From assembly GCF_003795125.1 (NCBI RefSeq), contig NZ_CP027783.1, forward strand, positions 1,240,001 through 1,304,000: a stretch of 64,000 nucleotides of DNA. The letters are read 5' to 3'. The DNA comes from Tetragenococcus osmophilus (GTDB taxonomy: Bacteria; Bacillota; Bacilli; Lactobacillales; Enterococcaceae). This document shows, in pieces, positions 1-10,839 of the stretch; position 1 is the stretch's first letter; every line of letters begins with the position of its first letter. The notes beneath the pieces were generated by a model. That model worked only from the letters and a program-made list of their open reading frames with translations. It was not told the DNA's origin and did no database searches. A program made the position numbers and the translations under genes.

Positions 1-1
1 A

Positions 2-238
2 GATCCTTTGGCTATTCATTCATTATTAGAATTGATGCAGTCTATGAAAGAAAAGGGCTCTTCTATTTTAATGTCAACGCATGTTTTGGCTACTGCCGAA
101 AAGTATTGCGATCGATTCATTATGTTACATGACGGGCAAATTCAAGTTCAAGGAACACTAGAAGAATTGCGCCAAGAATTTAATATGCCCCAGGCCTCGC
201 TAGATGAAATTTACCTTACATTGACAAAGGAGGCTTAA
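2..238 (+). CDS. ecsA: ABC transporter ATP-binding protein EcsA, C-terminal part
   Basis: This gene enters from the left edge. The open frame runs from base 2 without a start, and only about the last 78 residues are present. They hold the end of an ABC ATPase: a D-loop-like DPLA, the switch motif LMSTHVLATAEK with its histidine, and a short tail. EcsA is the cytoplasmic ATPase of the EcsAB transporter, which in Bacillus and Enterococcus affects secretion and intramembrane proteolysis. The stop overlaps the start of ecsB (TAATG), which implies translational coupling. The assignment rests mainly on the EcsB-like partner and the trmB neighbourhood, because the Walker motifs lie outside the window. 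Confidence 0.85.
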   Translation, partial: DPLAIHSLLELMQSMKEKGSSILMSTHVLATAEKYCDRFIMLHDGQIQVQGTLEELRQEFNMPQASLDEIYLTLTKEA

Positions 239-1455
239 TGATGAAAGCTTTCTTCCAAGATCGTTTAAAAACACATCAGAAACATATGATGCGGTATATG
301 CAATATGTACTTAATGACCATTTCGTATTGATTATGCTCTTTTTACTAGGTGGTATTGGTTTTTATTATTCCAATTGGCTAAAAACATTGTCACCAGGTT
401 ATTTTTTAGGTGCACCTTTAATTTTGATTATATGGATTGCTTCGTTACATATTGGGCGCTTTGCTAGTTTAGCTAAACCTGCAGATCAGATCTTTTTATT
501 ACCCAAGGAAAAACAAATGCGCACCTATTTGTCGAGCGCATTTTTATATAGTTGTATTTTTCCATTTGTGGCCTTGCTTTTAATTTCGGCATTTACAATG
601 CCTTTAGTGGTAGTCTCTACTGGGAAGCCCTTTATTACTTTTTTCTTTTATTTATTTAGTTTGTGGGGGCTTAAAATTAGTCATTTAGAAATTGAGCGTA
701 TGAGTATCTTCCAAGATATGAAAAAGGCCAGAAATAATGCTTATTTTTTATGGATGATATTTACGATCATTATTTTAGCTCTTAGTCTGTGGTTTCAACC
801 TTTCTTAGGTACGATTATTTCTATTGCACAGATTGTTTTGTTCCATAAATTATGCTGGCAATCGATGAATGTTGCATTAGATTGGGAAGAAATGGTTAAT
901 GAGGAACAAGCACGTTTACACCGCATTTATCAATTTATTAATTTATTTACCGATGTCCCTGAAATTTCTACTAAAATCAAGCGTCGTAAATATCTGGACC
1001 CTTTGTTAAAACGTATTTCTTTTACACAAAATAATACCTACCTATTTTTATACGCGCGACGTGTACTACGAGGCAACGAATACAGCGGGTTATACGTTCG
1101 CTTGTTGCTTGTGGGAGGCTTATTTCTTTATTTTGTGGCTGAACGTTGGTTTGCTTTAGGAATTGGTGTGCTGTTTATTTATTTAATTGGTTTTCAGCTT
1201 CTTCCTTTATATCAACAGTTTCAATACGTTCCTTTAACAAAATTATATCCACTTAAAGAAAAACAAAAACTTGTAGCGATGCAAAAATTATTACGTTTAC
1301 TGTTACTTTTTTGTGCTCTTATATTCGCCGGAGTGGCTTGTTTTTCCCTTACTCAATGGGATGACCGATTGATTGTGATCGTTGGTTATTTGTTAATGGT
1401 TCTTTTCTTTGTAGAAGGTTATTTGCCTTACCGAATCAAAAAAATGAGCAATTAA
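238..1455 (+). CDS. ecsB: ABC transporter permease EcsB
   Basis: This is a 405-residue integral membrane protein, the usual length for EcsB. Hydrophobic segments lie near residues 30-50, 60-75, 105-145, 170-205, 285-320 and 350-395. A hydrophilic basic loop (residues 215-280) contains an arginine/lysine-rich stretch. It should be the membrane partner of EcsA. The start codon overlaps the ecsA stop, and a second ATG follows directly. A promoter-less gap of about 90 bp separates it from the next gene. No catalytic motif is expected in this family, so the call depends on length, topology and the ecsA-ecsB-phosphotransferase-trmB order typical of Enterococcaceae. Confidence 0.88.
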   Translation: MMKAFFQDRLKTHQKHMMRYMQYVLNDHFVLIMLFLLGGIGFYYSNWLKTLSPGYFLGAPLILIIWIASLHIGRFASLAKPADQIFLLPKEKQMRTYLSSAFLYSCIFPFVALLLISAFTMPLVVVSTGKPFITFFFYLFSLWGLKISHLEIERMSIFQDMKKARNNAYFLWMIFTIIILALSLWFQPFLGTIISIAQIVLFHKLCWQSMNVALDWEEMVNEEQARLHRIYQFINLFTDVPEISTKIKRRKYLDPLLKRISFTQNNTYLFLYARRVLRGNEYSGLYVRLLLVGGLFLYFVAERWFALGIGVLFIYLIGFQLLPLYQQFQYVPLTKLYPLKEKQKLVAMQKLLRLLLLFCALIFAGVACFSLTQWDDRLIVIVGYLLMVLFFVEGYLPYRIKKMSN

Positions 1456-1544
1456 TGGAAGAGTAAATCGAACATACATGTGCTTGACGATACGAAAGTA
1501 GCAGGCTAAAATAAGAATTACTGTGATAAAGGAGGTAAGCTTTG

Positions 1545-2324
1545 ATGACGATGCGTCTAGATAATGATTGGCAGTTGCGCCCGATTAAAGGGGATACCGG
1601 AAAAGCTTATATTGGGCAAAAAGAGCAAGACAAAATATTTATCAAACGTAATACTACGCCAATGCTTGCTGCTTTATCCAAAGAAGGGATTACTCCTAAA
1701 CTAATTTGGACTAAACGAACGGGTGATGGAGATACTTTGTCCGCCCAAGAGTGGATTGAAGGACAATTACTAGGTCCTGAAGAGATTGGGCGAAGAAATG
1801 ATGTAATTGATGTTCTTTATCATTTACATCATTCCCGTTCTTTAAAAGATATGCTAAAGCGAATGGGTGGTATCGTAAAACCTCCAAAAAAAATGTTAGA
1901 AGAATATGAAGAGACTTTGCCTGAAACACTAGCGAGTAATCAATTTTTATCGCTAGTTTTGCAGTTTCTTAAAAAGAATATCCCGTCTTTTCATGCATCA
2001 GAAAAGGCTGTTGTTCATGGAGATGTCAATTGTCGTAATTGGATTGTTTGCCAGAATTATTTATATTTAGTAGATTGGGATTCGGTGATGTTTGCTGATC
2101 CGGCTGTAGATATAGGAACAATCTTAGGTAATTATTTGCCAGTATCTCGATGGAGCCAGTGGCTGATGAGTTATGGTATACAAAGTACGGATGAAAACAT
2201 TGAAAAGGTTTATTGGTACGCCTTATTGAGTATGTTACAAGAGATAAAGAAATGTTATCTTAAAGGCGAGTCAAAAGAAGCAAATGAAGAAATTTTACAA
2301 TTAAAAAGAATTTATACAGGATAA
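1545..2324 (+). CDS. aminoglycoside/choline-kinase-like phosphotransferase
   Basis: This is a cytoplasmic protein with the protein-kinase-like fold of the APH/choline kinase superfamily. The catalytic loop VVHGDVNCRNW supplies the base aspartate and metal-binding asparagine (about residues 157-164), and the DWD motif (about 176-178) supplies the Mg-binding aspartates. The substrate is unknown; relatives next to ecsAB and trmB are usually just called phosphotransferase family proteins. The ATG at 1545 is preferred because AAAGGAGG ends nine bases upstream; a TTG at 1542 and an ATG at 1551 are alternatives. A terminator-like hairpin follows the stop immediately. Antibiotic inactivation is not implied by the fold. 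Confidence 0.85.
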   Translation: MTMRLDNDWQLRPIKGDTGKAYIGQKEQDKIFIKRNTTPMLAALSKEGITPKLIWTKRTGDGDTLSAQEWIEGQLLGPEEIGRRNDVIDVLYHLHHSRSLKDMLKRMGGIVKPPKKMLEEYEETLPETLASNQFLSLVLQFLKKNIPSFHASEKAVVHGDVNCRNWIVCQNYLYLVDWDSVMFADPAVDIGTILGNYLPVSRWSQWLMSYGIQSTDENIEKVYWYALLSMLQEIKKCYLKGESKEANEEILQLKRIYTG

Positions 2325-2366
2325 AAAAGGGTGGGTGTGTCTACGATGACAACAGCCACCCTTTTT
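2324..2366 (+). terminator. intrinsic terminator-like hairpin just upstream of trmB
   Basis: AAAAAGGGTGG (2324-2334) pairs with CCACCCTTTTT (2356-2366). The trmB Shine-Dalgarno begins within five bases of the T-run, so any transcript reaching trmB from upstream must read through this hairpin. I see no clear promoter between it and trmB. Confidence 0.8.
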
Positions 2367-2380
2367 AGAAGGAGTTAAGT

Positions 2381-3028
2381 ATGCGAATTAGAAAACGTCA
2401 AGGTGCTGAAGAGATGGTTGCTAATAACCCTCAATTTGTTGCCTCTGACCCTAAGAAATGGCGAGGACGTTGGAAAGAACGTTTTGCAAACGATCATCCG
2501 ATACATATTGAAATTGGCATGGGAAAAGGTCAGTTTATTACTGAGATGGCCAAAGTTCATCCTGAAATCAATTATATCGGAATTGATTTACAAACCACAG
2601 TAGTGTCTTTTGCCTTAGATAAAGTAAAAGAAGCTGAGCTTTCCAACGTTCAGTTGCTTCATGTAGATGGTTCAGATTTAACTGAATATTTTGCTGATAA
2701 TGAAATAGATTTAATTTATTTAAACTTTTCGGACCCTTGGCCAAAGAAAAGACATGCAAAAAGGCGTCTTACTTCTCATAAATTTTTAGCAATTGACGAA
2801 AAGATATTGCAGCCAGGTGGAGAAATTCATTTTAAAACGGACAATCAAGGGATGTTTGAATATTCGTTAGCTAGTTTTTCACAATACGGCATGATTATTA
2901 AACGGGTCTGGTTGGATTTACACGCAAGTGATTTTGTGGATAATATTATGACAGAATATGAAGAAAAATTTTCGCAAAAAGGGCAACCTATTTATCGCGT
3001 AGAAGTAAAATTTCCGGAGAGAAGATAG
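2381..3028 (+). CDS. trmB: tRNA (guanine-46-N7)-methyltransferase TrmB
   Basis: TrmB transfers a methyl group from S-adenosylmethionine to N7 of G46 in the tRNA variable loop. At 215 residues it has normal family length. The SAM-binding motif [10 protein letters not shown] lies near residues 45-54, followed by YIGIDLQ. The diagnostic signature [16 protein letters not shown] (about residues 112-127) carries the catalytic aspartate. GGAG sits seven bases upstream of the ATG. A strong bidirectional terminator follows. The only oddity is the terminator hairpin just before its ribosome-binding site. Confidence 0.97.
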   Translation: MRIRKRQGAEEMVANNPQFVASDPKKWRGRWKERFANDHPIHIEIGMGKGQFITEMAKVHPEINYIGIDLQTTVVSFALDKVKEAELSNVQLLHVDGSDLTEYFADNEIDLIYLNFSDPWPKKRHAKRRLTSHKFLAIDEKILQPGGEIHFKTDNQGMFEYSLASFSQYGMIIKRVWLDLHASDFVDNIMTEYEEKFSQKGQPIYRVEVKFPERR

Positions 3029-3063
3029 CAAAATATAATAGTTCATCTATTTAAATTTTAAAT

Positions 3064-3112
3064 AAAAGACCACTCTGTAGCCTTTGAAGAAAAGGAAACA
3101 GAGTGGTCTTTT
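3064..3112. terminator. bidirectional terminator between trmB and the PTS operon
   Basis: AAAAGACCACTCTGT (3064-3078) pairs perfectly with ACAGAGTGGTCTTTT (3098-3112). It has A/T runs on both sides, so it can end both the rightward trmB transcript and the leftward PTS transcript. Confidence 0.92.
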
Positions 3113-3141
3113 CATTAAACCAAAACCTTTAGTCAATTAGT

Positions 3142-4500
3142 TTATACAGAAGCATTTTCTTCTTGCTCTTGCTTAACCAATCTTCTATCGTACAATCTAA
3201 TAAATGGTAACCAAATGAGAAATGCTATAGCCGCGCAAATTATTGCTAAAATGATGGCCATATAGTCTCCGCCAGTACTAATAAAAGCACCCGCGCCTAT
3301 AGGAGTTGGCCAAGGCATCATGGCGATAACAGGTTGTATAAACTGTAATTCAACTGCCCAATAAGCTATTGAAGCCGTAACCATTGGTGCCAAGAAAAAT
3401 GGGATAGCTAGGAAAGGATTATAAACAATGGGCAGACCAAATACTAATGGTTCATTAATATTAAAGAATCCAGGGACAATCGCAGCCTTGCCTAATACTT
3501 TTAGTTGTTTGGACTTTGCTACAAATGCAAGGTATATTACTAACCCTAATGTCGCGCCAGCACCACCTACGATAATAAAAGCATTATTAAGTTCTCCAGC
3601 GAACGGAATGTTTGCACCTTCTATATTGGATTGTAGATTTGACATAAGAATTGGAAAAAGAAAACCTTGGATAATAATATTTGATCCATGAATTCCTACT
3701 AACCAAAGTATATGAACTAAGAAATAGATAACCAATATGCCTCCCCAACTGTTTGTTAGATTGACAACAAAGCCAAAAGGTAAGGCTATTAATTTAAAAA
3801 TATCTGTACCTAGAGCAATTAAAATACCATTAATTACTAAAACAGAAATAGCAACGACAAATGCCGGTATCAAAGCTGTGAACGCGTTAGCTACACCAGA
3901 AGGTACTGCTTCTGGCATTTTTATAACTAGATTCTTTTTGACGCAAAATTTATAAAGTTGTACAGCGAGTATAGCCATAATAATTGCTGAAAAAATTCCT
4001 GAGGAACCTAAACGACTGATACCATCTTCAACCATTTCCCAACCATAAACGATGATTGCATCTTCATTATTTTGATTTACTAAAGACATTTCCCCATTAC
4101 TAAAAACTAATTGAGGAACTGTCATAAACAGAGCAAACATTGCTAGCAAAGCACCATTCATTGGATTCATATTTAGATTATCTTCTTCAGCGTATATTCT
4201 TGTATACTCATACCCCATAACAATACCAAAGTACAGTGCTAGTAATCCCATTGTTGTTTTATTTGCTAACATATATAAATCACTAACTCTAAAAAAAGTA
4301 TTGTTGAAAAAACCTTCTAAAAAAGTAAATGTTTCAGGTAACACATTAAAAACAAGGAACATAGATCCCACAATAATAAATGGAATACTAGCTACCCCAG
4401 CAGCCATTACAGAACGTACGATGCGCCACTGCGCAACTTTGCTCATAGGCCCTAACACATACTTTTCTAAAGTATCAAGTGTTTTATTTCCTGATTCCAT
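3142..4500 (-). CDS. PTS beta-glucoside (cellobiose/lichenan-type) IIC permease
   Basis: This is the membrane-embedded sugar channel of a lactose/cellobiose-family phosphotransferase system. It imports a beta-glucoside, probably cellobiose, while the partner IIB phosphorylates it. At 452 residues it has the usual length, with about ten hydrophobic segments. Family signatures are visible: LVHILWLVGIHGSNII in the middle and FFNINEPLVFGLPIVYNP near residue 350, which carry the histidine and glutamate that contact sugar in this family. It is the last gene of a five-gene leftward operon, 17 bases after the preceding gene. The exact sugar cannot be read from sequence. Confidence 0.93.
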   Translation of the reverse strand: MESGNKTLDTLEKYVLGPMSKVAQWRIVRSVMAAGVASIPFIIVGSMFLVFNVLPETFTFLEGFFNNTFFRVSDLYMLANKTTMGLLALYFGIVMGYEYTRIYAEEDNLNMNPMNGALLAMFALFMTVPQLVFSNGEMSLVNQNNEDAIIVYGWEMVEDGISRLGSSGIFSAIIMAILAVQLYKFCVKKNLVIKMPEAVPSGVANAFTALIPAFVVAISVLVINGILIALGTDIFKLIALPFGFVVNLTNSWGGILVIYFLVHILWLVGIHGSNIIIQGFLFPILMSNLQSNIEGANIPFAGELNNAFIIVGGAGATLGLVIYLAFVAKSKQLKVLGKAAIVPGFFNINEPLVFGLPIVYNPFLAIPFFLAPMVTASIAYWAVELQFIQPVIAMMPWPTPIGAGAFISTGGDYMAIILAIICAAIAFLIWLPFIRLYDRRLVKQEQEENASV

Positions 4501-4517
4501 AAAAATTCTCCTTTCAA

Positions 4518-5039
4518 TTATGTCTGCATAATCTCTTCATATTGTTTAATACGATGATAGTGTCTGTCTTCATTATTTTTAATTTGATGTAATCGATAGA
4601 GAATAATTCCGCTTAGTAAAACTCCGATTGCCAGAATACTTAACACTAGGATTTGAGATTTCATTTGATTTATAAGAAAAGGATATAAATGTGTGAAAGT
4701 TGTAGAAAAAGAACTTAAAAACATTAATAACACATTCGTTATAAGTAGAACTGTAAAACAATACTTTGTATTGGCTGCTTGATTCGTGTGATTATTTAAA
4801 ATTTTTATTTGTTCGGCTACACTACTTAATAAGATAAGCATTAAGGATAAAGGGATAAAAAATAAAAGGGAACTACTCATTAGCAATGAAATTAACCAAT
4901 AAATATTAGTAAAAAAGAATAGTGCTATAATATATCTAACGAGCAAATATCGATTAAAATACATTGATTTTATACTGAAATTTTTCTTATTTTCCTCAAT
5001 TTGTATTTTTCTATCTTTTCTCATAAGAGAATTTCTCAC
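4518..5039 (-). CDS. unknown four-helix membrane protein encoded within the PTS operon
   Basis: I do not recognise this 173-residue protein. It has a basic N-terminal tail (about 25 residues), then hydrophobic segments near residues 33-53, 56-75, 92-113 and 128-148, and a charged C-terminal tail rich in H, K, R and E. Its start overlaps the stop of the IIA gene (ATGA), so translation should be coupled to IIA, and IIC follows 17 bases later. That position, in an operon devoted to beta-glucoside uptake, argues for a gene expressed with the transporter. A role in assembling or modulating the IIC is possible but is inference. Confidence 0.7.
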   Translation of the reverse strand: MRNSLMRKDRKIQIEENKKNFSIKSMYFNRYLLVRYIIALFFFTNIYWLISLLMSSSLLFFIPLSLMLILLSSVAEQIKILNNHTNQAANTKYCFTVLLITNVLLMFLSSFSTTFTHLYPFLINQMKSQILVLSILAIGVLLSGIILYRLHQIKNNEDRHYHRIKQYEEIMQT

Positions 5040-5362
5040 TCACTTTCGAATTTGACAGTTTGATATAAAGACAACATTTCTAAGGCAACTTCTCTTAATG
5101 TCATTGTTGTCATTAAATGATCTTGTGCGTGTACCATAATAATATCTGTATTTACTTCCTCACCTGCAGTATATTTTTGCATAAGTGTAGTTTGGGATTG
5201 ATGGGCAGCTGTTAACTCACTATTAGCTTCATCTAATTTTTCCTCTGCTTTTTCGAACTCTTTACTTCTCATTAAATCAAAACCTTCGTGTACCATTGTT
5301 CTGGAATTTCCACTATGTAAAATAATGGTAAATGCAACATTTTGAATTTCCTCTTGATCCAT
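5036..5362 (-). CDS. PTS lactose/cellobiose-family IIA protein
   Basis: This cytoplasmic phosphocarrier accepts phosphate from HPr and passes it to IIB. At 108 residues it has the family length. The phosphorylated histidine is His78 in MVHAQDHLM. Asp81, the metal ligand that holds the trimer together in the lactose IIA family, is also present. A helical, charged segment precedes it. It lies between the IIB gene (19 bases upstream) and the unknown membrane protein, with a 4-base overlap with the latter. Confidence 0.95.
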   Translation of the reverse strand: MDQEEIQNVAFTIILHSGNSRTMVHEGFDLMRSKEFEKAEEKLDEANSELTAAHQSQTTLMQKYTAGEEVNTDIIMVHAQDHLMTTMTLREVALEMLSLYQTVKFESE

Positions 5363-5381
5363 TCATCTAGCTCCTTTACTT

Positions 5382-5705
5382 CTACGATTCAGGTAATTCT
5401 TGTAAAATTAAATTAGATAATTTTTCGATGCCCATAGGAACAGGGACATAAGCTTGGGGTGGGATATTTGCTACAGGTTTACCTGCTCGTTCACCTGTTT
5501 TTTTTAGTTGATCATAATACATTTTTGTTTGTGGGCTAACTAAATACAAATCGTACTTGCCTTTTTCAATCATCTCTCTTCCTTCGTTGGTAGAGGTTGC
5601 TTCTACTTGAATATCATTCCCATCTTCATTTAAATGCTCAGTAGTTTTCTTTGCTAATACAGAAGAAGACATACCACCTTGACAAATAATTAATACATTT
5701 CTCAT
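5382..5705 (-). CDS. PTS cellobiose-family IIB protein
   Basis: IIB carries phosphate on a cysteine and donates it to the sugar at IIC. The P-loop-like IICQGGMSSS near the N terminus holds the active cysteine, residue 8 from the chosen start. The protein has about 107 residues, as usual. I prefer the ATG at 5705 because GAAGG lies eight bases upstream; a GTG at 5714 would add three residues but would bury that ribosome-binding site. It is the second gene of the operon, 40 bases after the GH1 gene. Confidence 0.94.
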   Translation of the reverse strand: MRNVLIICQGGMSSSVLAKKTTEHLNEDGNDIQVEATSTNEGREMIEKGKYDLYLVSPQTKMYYDQLKKTGERAGKPVANIPPQAYVPVPMGIEKLSNLILQELPES

Positions 5706-5745
5706 TTTTTTCACCTTCGCTATTTTTTAAATTTAGAACTTTTTA

Positions 5746-7314
<1,569 letters not shown>

Positions 7315-7316
<2 letters not shown>

Positions 7317-9243
7317 ATAAACTTCGTAATACTTTTTTCAGCTCTTCATAAGTCTCACATTGCAAAAGTCTGTGGATGATTCGTCGATTATCTAATAATT
7401 TCATTAATACATCATACATCGGTTTAGACTCTTCCATTTGGTTTTGCTTACTAACATTCAAAAGACAAATAAATTGAACAGGTTTATCATCCCATTGTAT
7501 AGGTTGTTTTAGGGTGACAATTGACCAAAAAGTATCGTTTACTTGCGGATCCATAGGGTGAGGGATAGCCACTAAGTTACCAAAACTAGTAGGAGAATAA
7601 TTTTCACGTTCTAATACTGAATGGATGAAATTTGAATTGACGATACCATCTTCCATGAGTCTATCCCCTAAAAAGTAAATCACTTCTTCTTTTGAAGAAA
7701 AGTCTCTTTTTAAATAAGTAAATGATTTTCGCATATAATTTTCTATTATTTCAAAGTCATGATGGACTAGTTTCTCTATTTTACTTACATCTTGATTTCC
7801 TAATAAAGTGCTTATTTGGATAACGGGGACAGGTAACTTTTCTGGTATAGGAATCGTACTGATAATAAAATCTATGTCATATAAAGGCTGCTTTTTTAAT
7901 TCATAATATTCAGTGGTTCCTAAAATATTTAATTCATTAGGAAATTGATTTTTTAGTTTTAATAATAGTAATTGTGCTGTGCCCAATCCAGAGGCACAAA
8001 CGATTAAACATCTTTTTTTATTTTTAGCACTTTTTCCTTTCCTTTCTAAGGCAGCTTCAAAATGAAGCGCGATATAGCCAATTTCATTTTCATCAATAGT
8101 TATTCCTAGGGTTTCTTTAATAACCTGTGCGCCAATAGTTAGAGCGATTTCGTAAGAAAATGGATATTTATTTTTAATTTGATTTAGCAGGGGATTTCTT
8201 AGATTCATTTGGTACTTATGTCGATTGATTGCAGGTTTTAAATGCAAACTCAGCGCTAATATTAATTCTTTATCTTGCAAAAGGTCCAAAGAGTATATGT
8301 TATCTACTTGCTTAAGTATATTTTTTGTTAGATATTGAATATTATCTTCTAAAACAGTTTGGATTTCTTCCATCTCAGAACTTGAATGCATTTTCTTTGT
8401 TCCTTGTAAGTGAATTGCAAGATACGCTATTTCATTAACTGAAAATGACACATTAAGCTTTTGTTCTATTCTTTCTGCTATTTCTTTAGCAATTTGATAT
8501 TCCTTTTTGCTTGTAATTTGTTTAAGTTCTTCGTGATAGATTTCAATATTTTCCCTTTCGTGTATTCGCTTACACGAAATAGCGATATGCGTAATTAAAT
8601 TATTCAAACTGACATCTGTAATAATTATCTTATGTTCTCTTAGTTTAGAAAGTATACTATCTCGAATCCAGTCGATTTCATCTTTTGCTAGTATCTCAAC
8701 TAAATCAGACGAAGGATCCATGATGTCTGCTTTTTGATTGAAGATATATTCGGAAATACAGAAACGAACATCCATTTCATTACCTGAAACTTTAATCCCG
8801 TAATTAGGCTTTTGTTCCAGAAATAAATCATAACTTTCGACAATCTTTCGAACATGATTAATATCACTTTGCAAGGTAGAACGGCTAACAAATAGTTCTT
8901 CGGCAAGGTCGTCCATTTTAAGATATGAAGGTTGCAATAATAATTTTTCTATTAAAAACTGCTGCCGTTCCTCAGGTTCTGTTGGTATAACTTGCATGTT
9001 TCTTTCTGTTACTTTGCTTAAAAAGCGTTTAAATTCGTTTTCATCTTTAACATTAAAAAAGTATCCCTTTCCTCGGTATGATTCAATAGTTGCAATCTCG
9101 TTATTCAACAAGCCTTTCAAATTCTTAATATCAGTTTGGACCGTTTTTGAACTAACTTGAAGGGTAGTGGCAAGTTCTGTGCTGGTTTGTAATTCATTTG
9201 ATGTTAGTAGTAGTTGAATAATTCGTTGCATACGAGCGTTCAT
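7315..9243 (-). CDS. PRD-containing transcriptional activator with EIIB/EIIA domains (LicR type)
   Basis: This is a PTS-controlled DNA-binding activator of 642 residues. In order it has an N-terminal winged helix (residues 1-60), a second Mga-like helix-turn-helix (about 85-140) and PRD1 with LITHIAISCKR and YLAIHLQG. PRD2 follows, with LSLHLKPAINR and YIALHFEAALER. A GatB-like IIB domain comes next, with its cysteine in CLIVCASGLGT (about residue 410), and last an IIA domain with the histidine in VAIPHPMDP (about 560). Phosphorylation of these histidines and the cysteine couples activity to sugar flux. The domains are DNA-binding, not RNA-binding, so antitermination is unlikely. It lies directly upstream of the beta-glucoside operon, its probable target. 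Confidence 0.93.
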
Positions 9244-9457
9244 TGTGTGAATCCTCCTTAAATAATGACACCTTTTTACTATTATAAATTAGGCATTAAA
9301 AAAGTATAAGCCAATAAAATAGATTTTGATAGGCAATAGGTGAATATTTTGTATTTATTGTTCAATTTTATTTCCAACATTTTATAAAAAAGGATTATAA
9401 AACCTATTATAAAAAATAAAAAGGATTTAATCAACTGTAATAGAAAATAAGACTCTC

Positions 9458-9473
9458 ATAATATATGTATTAT
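9458..9473. promoter_or_regulatory. palindrome upstream of the XRE regulator
   Basis: ATAATATATGTATTAT has 6-bp arms around TATG and sits about 20 bases before the XRE start. It could be an autoregulatory operator or contain the -10 region; AT-richness makes it weak evidence. Confidence 0.35.
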
Positions 9474-9493
9474 ACAAAAGAAGGTGAGAGAAC

Positions 9494-9826
9494 ATGTCTA
9501 CTGAAAGTTTAGATAAACAAATTTCTAATCAAGTAAAAAATTTTCGCAAAGAACAAGGTTTAACTCAAGAAGGATTAGCTGAAAAAGCTGGGATGGATTT
9601 TTCATATATTGGAAGAATCGAGAGAAATAAAGTGAATTATAGTCTTAATACAATAAACAAAATTATTGTTGCACTAGGAGTTACACCTGCGGAATTTTTT
9701 GAATTTTTAAAATTAGATGAACAAGAATCAGAAATTTACCAATTACTAACTAAAGTCAATGGGTCAAAAAAGCGAGATGTTCTATTAAATATGATACGAG
9801 AGATGATTGAACTATCGGAGGAATGA
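9494..9826 (+). CDS. XRE-family helix-turn-helix regulator
   Basis: This is a 110-residue DNA-binding protein. Residues 10-65 form a Cro/C1-type helix-turn-helix (VKNFRKEQGLTQEGLAEKAG followed by FSYIGRIERNK), like small SinR or restriction-controller proteins. The C-terminal 35 residues are charged and helical and may dimerise. GAAGGTGAG precedes the ATG. Its target is unknown; the nearest downstream gene is an aldo/keto reductase with its own promoter. No restriction-modification genes are nearby. Confidence 0.85.
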   Translation: MSTESLDKQISNQVKNFRKEQGLTQEGLAEKAGMDFSYIGRIERNKVNYSLNTINKIIVALGVTPAEFFEFLKLDEQESEIYQLLTKVNGSKKRDVLLNMIREMIELSEE

Positions 9827-9890
9827 AAGATCGATCTGTATTAGCCATTTAAATAATATGAACCAAATGTTTTTCGAAAATCCTTATAAG

Positions 9891-9919
9891 TTGACATTCC
9901 TCAGTTGGCATCTTATGCT
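9891..9919 (+). promoter_or_regulatory. promoter of the first aldo/keto reductase
   Basis: TTGACA (9891-9896), a 17-base spacer and TATGCT (9914-9919) give a near-consensus sigma-A promoter 32 bases before the start codon. TTATAAG motifs flank it on both sides and could be regulatory. Confidence 0.75.
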
Positions 9920-9951
9920 TTTTATAAGATCAAAAAATTGGAGGAGATTAA

Positions 9952-10794
9952 ATGAGCTTAACAGATACGTATACTTTATCAAATGGCGTAGAAATTCCTA
10001 TAGTAGGTTTTGGTACGTGGCAAACACCGGACGGCGAAGTAGCTGAATCTTCTGTTTTGTCAGCTTTAAACGCTGGTTACCGTCATATAGATACAGCAGC
10101 AATTTATGGAAATGAAGAATCTGTTGGGCGAGCAATTGCGAAAAGCGAGGTGCCAAGAGAAGAGTTATTTGTTACTACTAAATTATGGAACGCAAATCAT
10201 TCTTATGATTTAGCAAAAGAAGCAATCGACGGATCGTTAGAAAGACTTGGCTTAAATTATATTGATTTATATTTAATCCATTGGCCAAATCCTAGTGAAT
10301 TTCGAGATCATTGGAAAGAAGCTAACGCAGACACTTGGCAAGCAATGGAAGAAGCTGTTTATGCAGGAAAAATACGTTCATTAGGTGTCTCAAACTTTCT
10401 TAGCCACCATATTGATGCTTTACTGGAAACAGCCAATATCAAACCTGTTGCTAACCAAATTTTCTTAAATCCAAGTGATCAGCAAAAAGACTTGGTTGCT
10501 TATAATAAAGAACACGACATCTTAAGTGAAGCTTATAGCCCATTAGGTACTGGGAAAATTTTCGATGTTCCTGAGTTAAATGTACTGGCTAATGTTTATA
10601 ATAAAACAATTGCACAAATTGTGTTACGTTGGAGCTTACAACACGGATTTTTGCCATTACCTAAATCAGTACACGAGGATCGTATTATTGAAAATACGGA
10701 AATCTTTGACTTTGAATTAAGCGACAAAGATATGCAAGCTATTGATGGGTTAGAAGGAACTGCGGGTACTGGCCCGGATCCTGATAATAAATAA
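9952..10794 (+). CDS. aldo/keto reductase, 2,5-diketo-gluconate/glyoxal-reductase type
   Basis: This is an NADPH-dependent reductase of aldehydes or ketones with a (beta/alpha)8 barrel, 280 residues. Catalytic Asp and Tyr are in HIDTAAIYGNEESVG (about residues 45-59), the lysine is in TKLWN and the histidine in LIHWP. The C-terminal LPKSVHEDRIIEN is the usual nucleotide-binding segment. GGAGGAG lies upstream of the ATG. The natural substrate (methylglyoxal, glycerol-type sugars or others) cannot be read from sequence. The first group II intron sits directly behind its terminator. Confidence 0.92.
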   Translation: MSLTDTYTLSNGVEIPIVGFGTWQTPDGEVAESSVLSALNAGYRHIDTAAIYGNEESVGRAIAKSEVPREELFVTTKLWNANHSYDLAKEAIDGSLERLGLNYIDLYLIHWPNPSEFRDHWKEANADTWQAMEEAVYAGKIRSLGVSNFLSHHIDALLETANIKPVANQIFLNPSDQQKDLVAYNKEHDILSEAYSPLGTGKIFDVPELNVLANVYNKTIAQIVLRWSLQHGFLPLPKSVHEDRIIENTEIFDFELSDKDMQAIDGLEGTAGTGPDPDNK

Positions 10795-10801
10795 TGAACT
10801 T

Positions 10802-10838
10802 AAAACCCTCTGTTACGTTTTAGTAGCGGAGGGTTTTT
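10802..10838. terminator. terminator behind the first aldo/keto reductase, target of intron 1
   Basis: AAAACCCTCTGTTAC pairs with GTAGCGGAGGGTTTTT, with two wobble pairs. The first intron base follows one base after the T-run. The A-run on the other side suggests it originally also served the leftward gene now 1.8 kb away. Confidence 0.88.
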
Positions 10839-10839
10839 A

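Noticed and set aside
1545-2324. Aminoglycoside resistance gene
   Set aside because: Only the general kinase fold and HGD/DWD motifs match. The chromosomal ecsAB-trmB context and lack of mobility signs point to a housekeeping phosphotransferase.
9807-10046. 79-residue plus-strand frame between the XRE gene and the aldo/keto reductase
   Set aside because: It overlaps the promoter and 5' end of the reductase gene, has no ribosome-binding site and has no protein-like composition.
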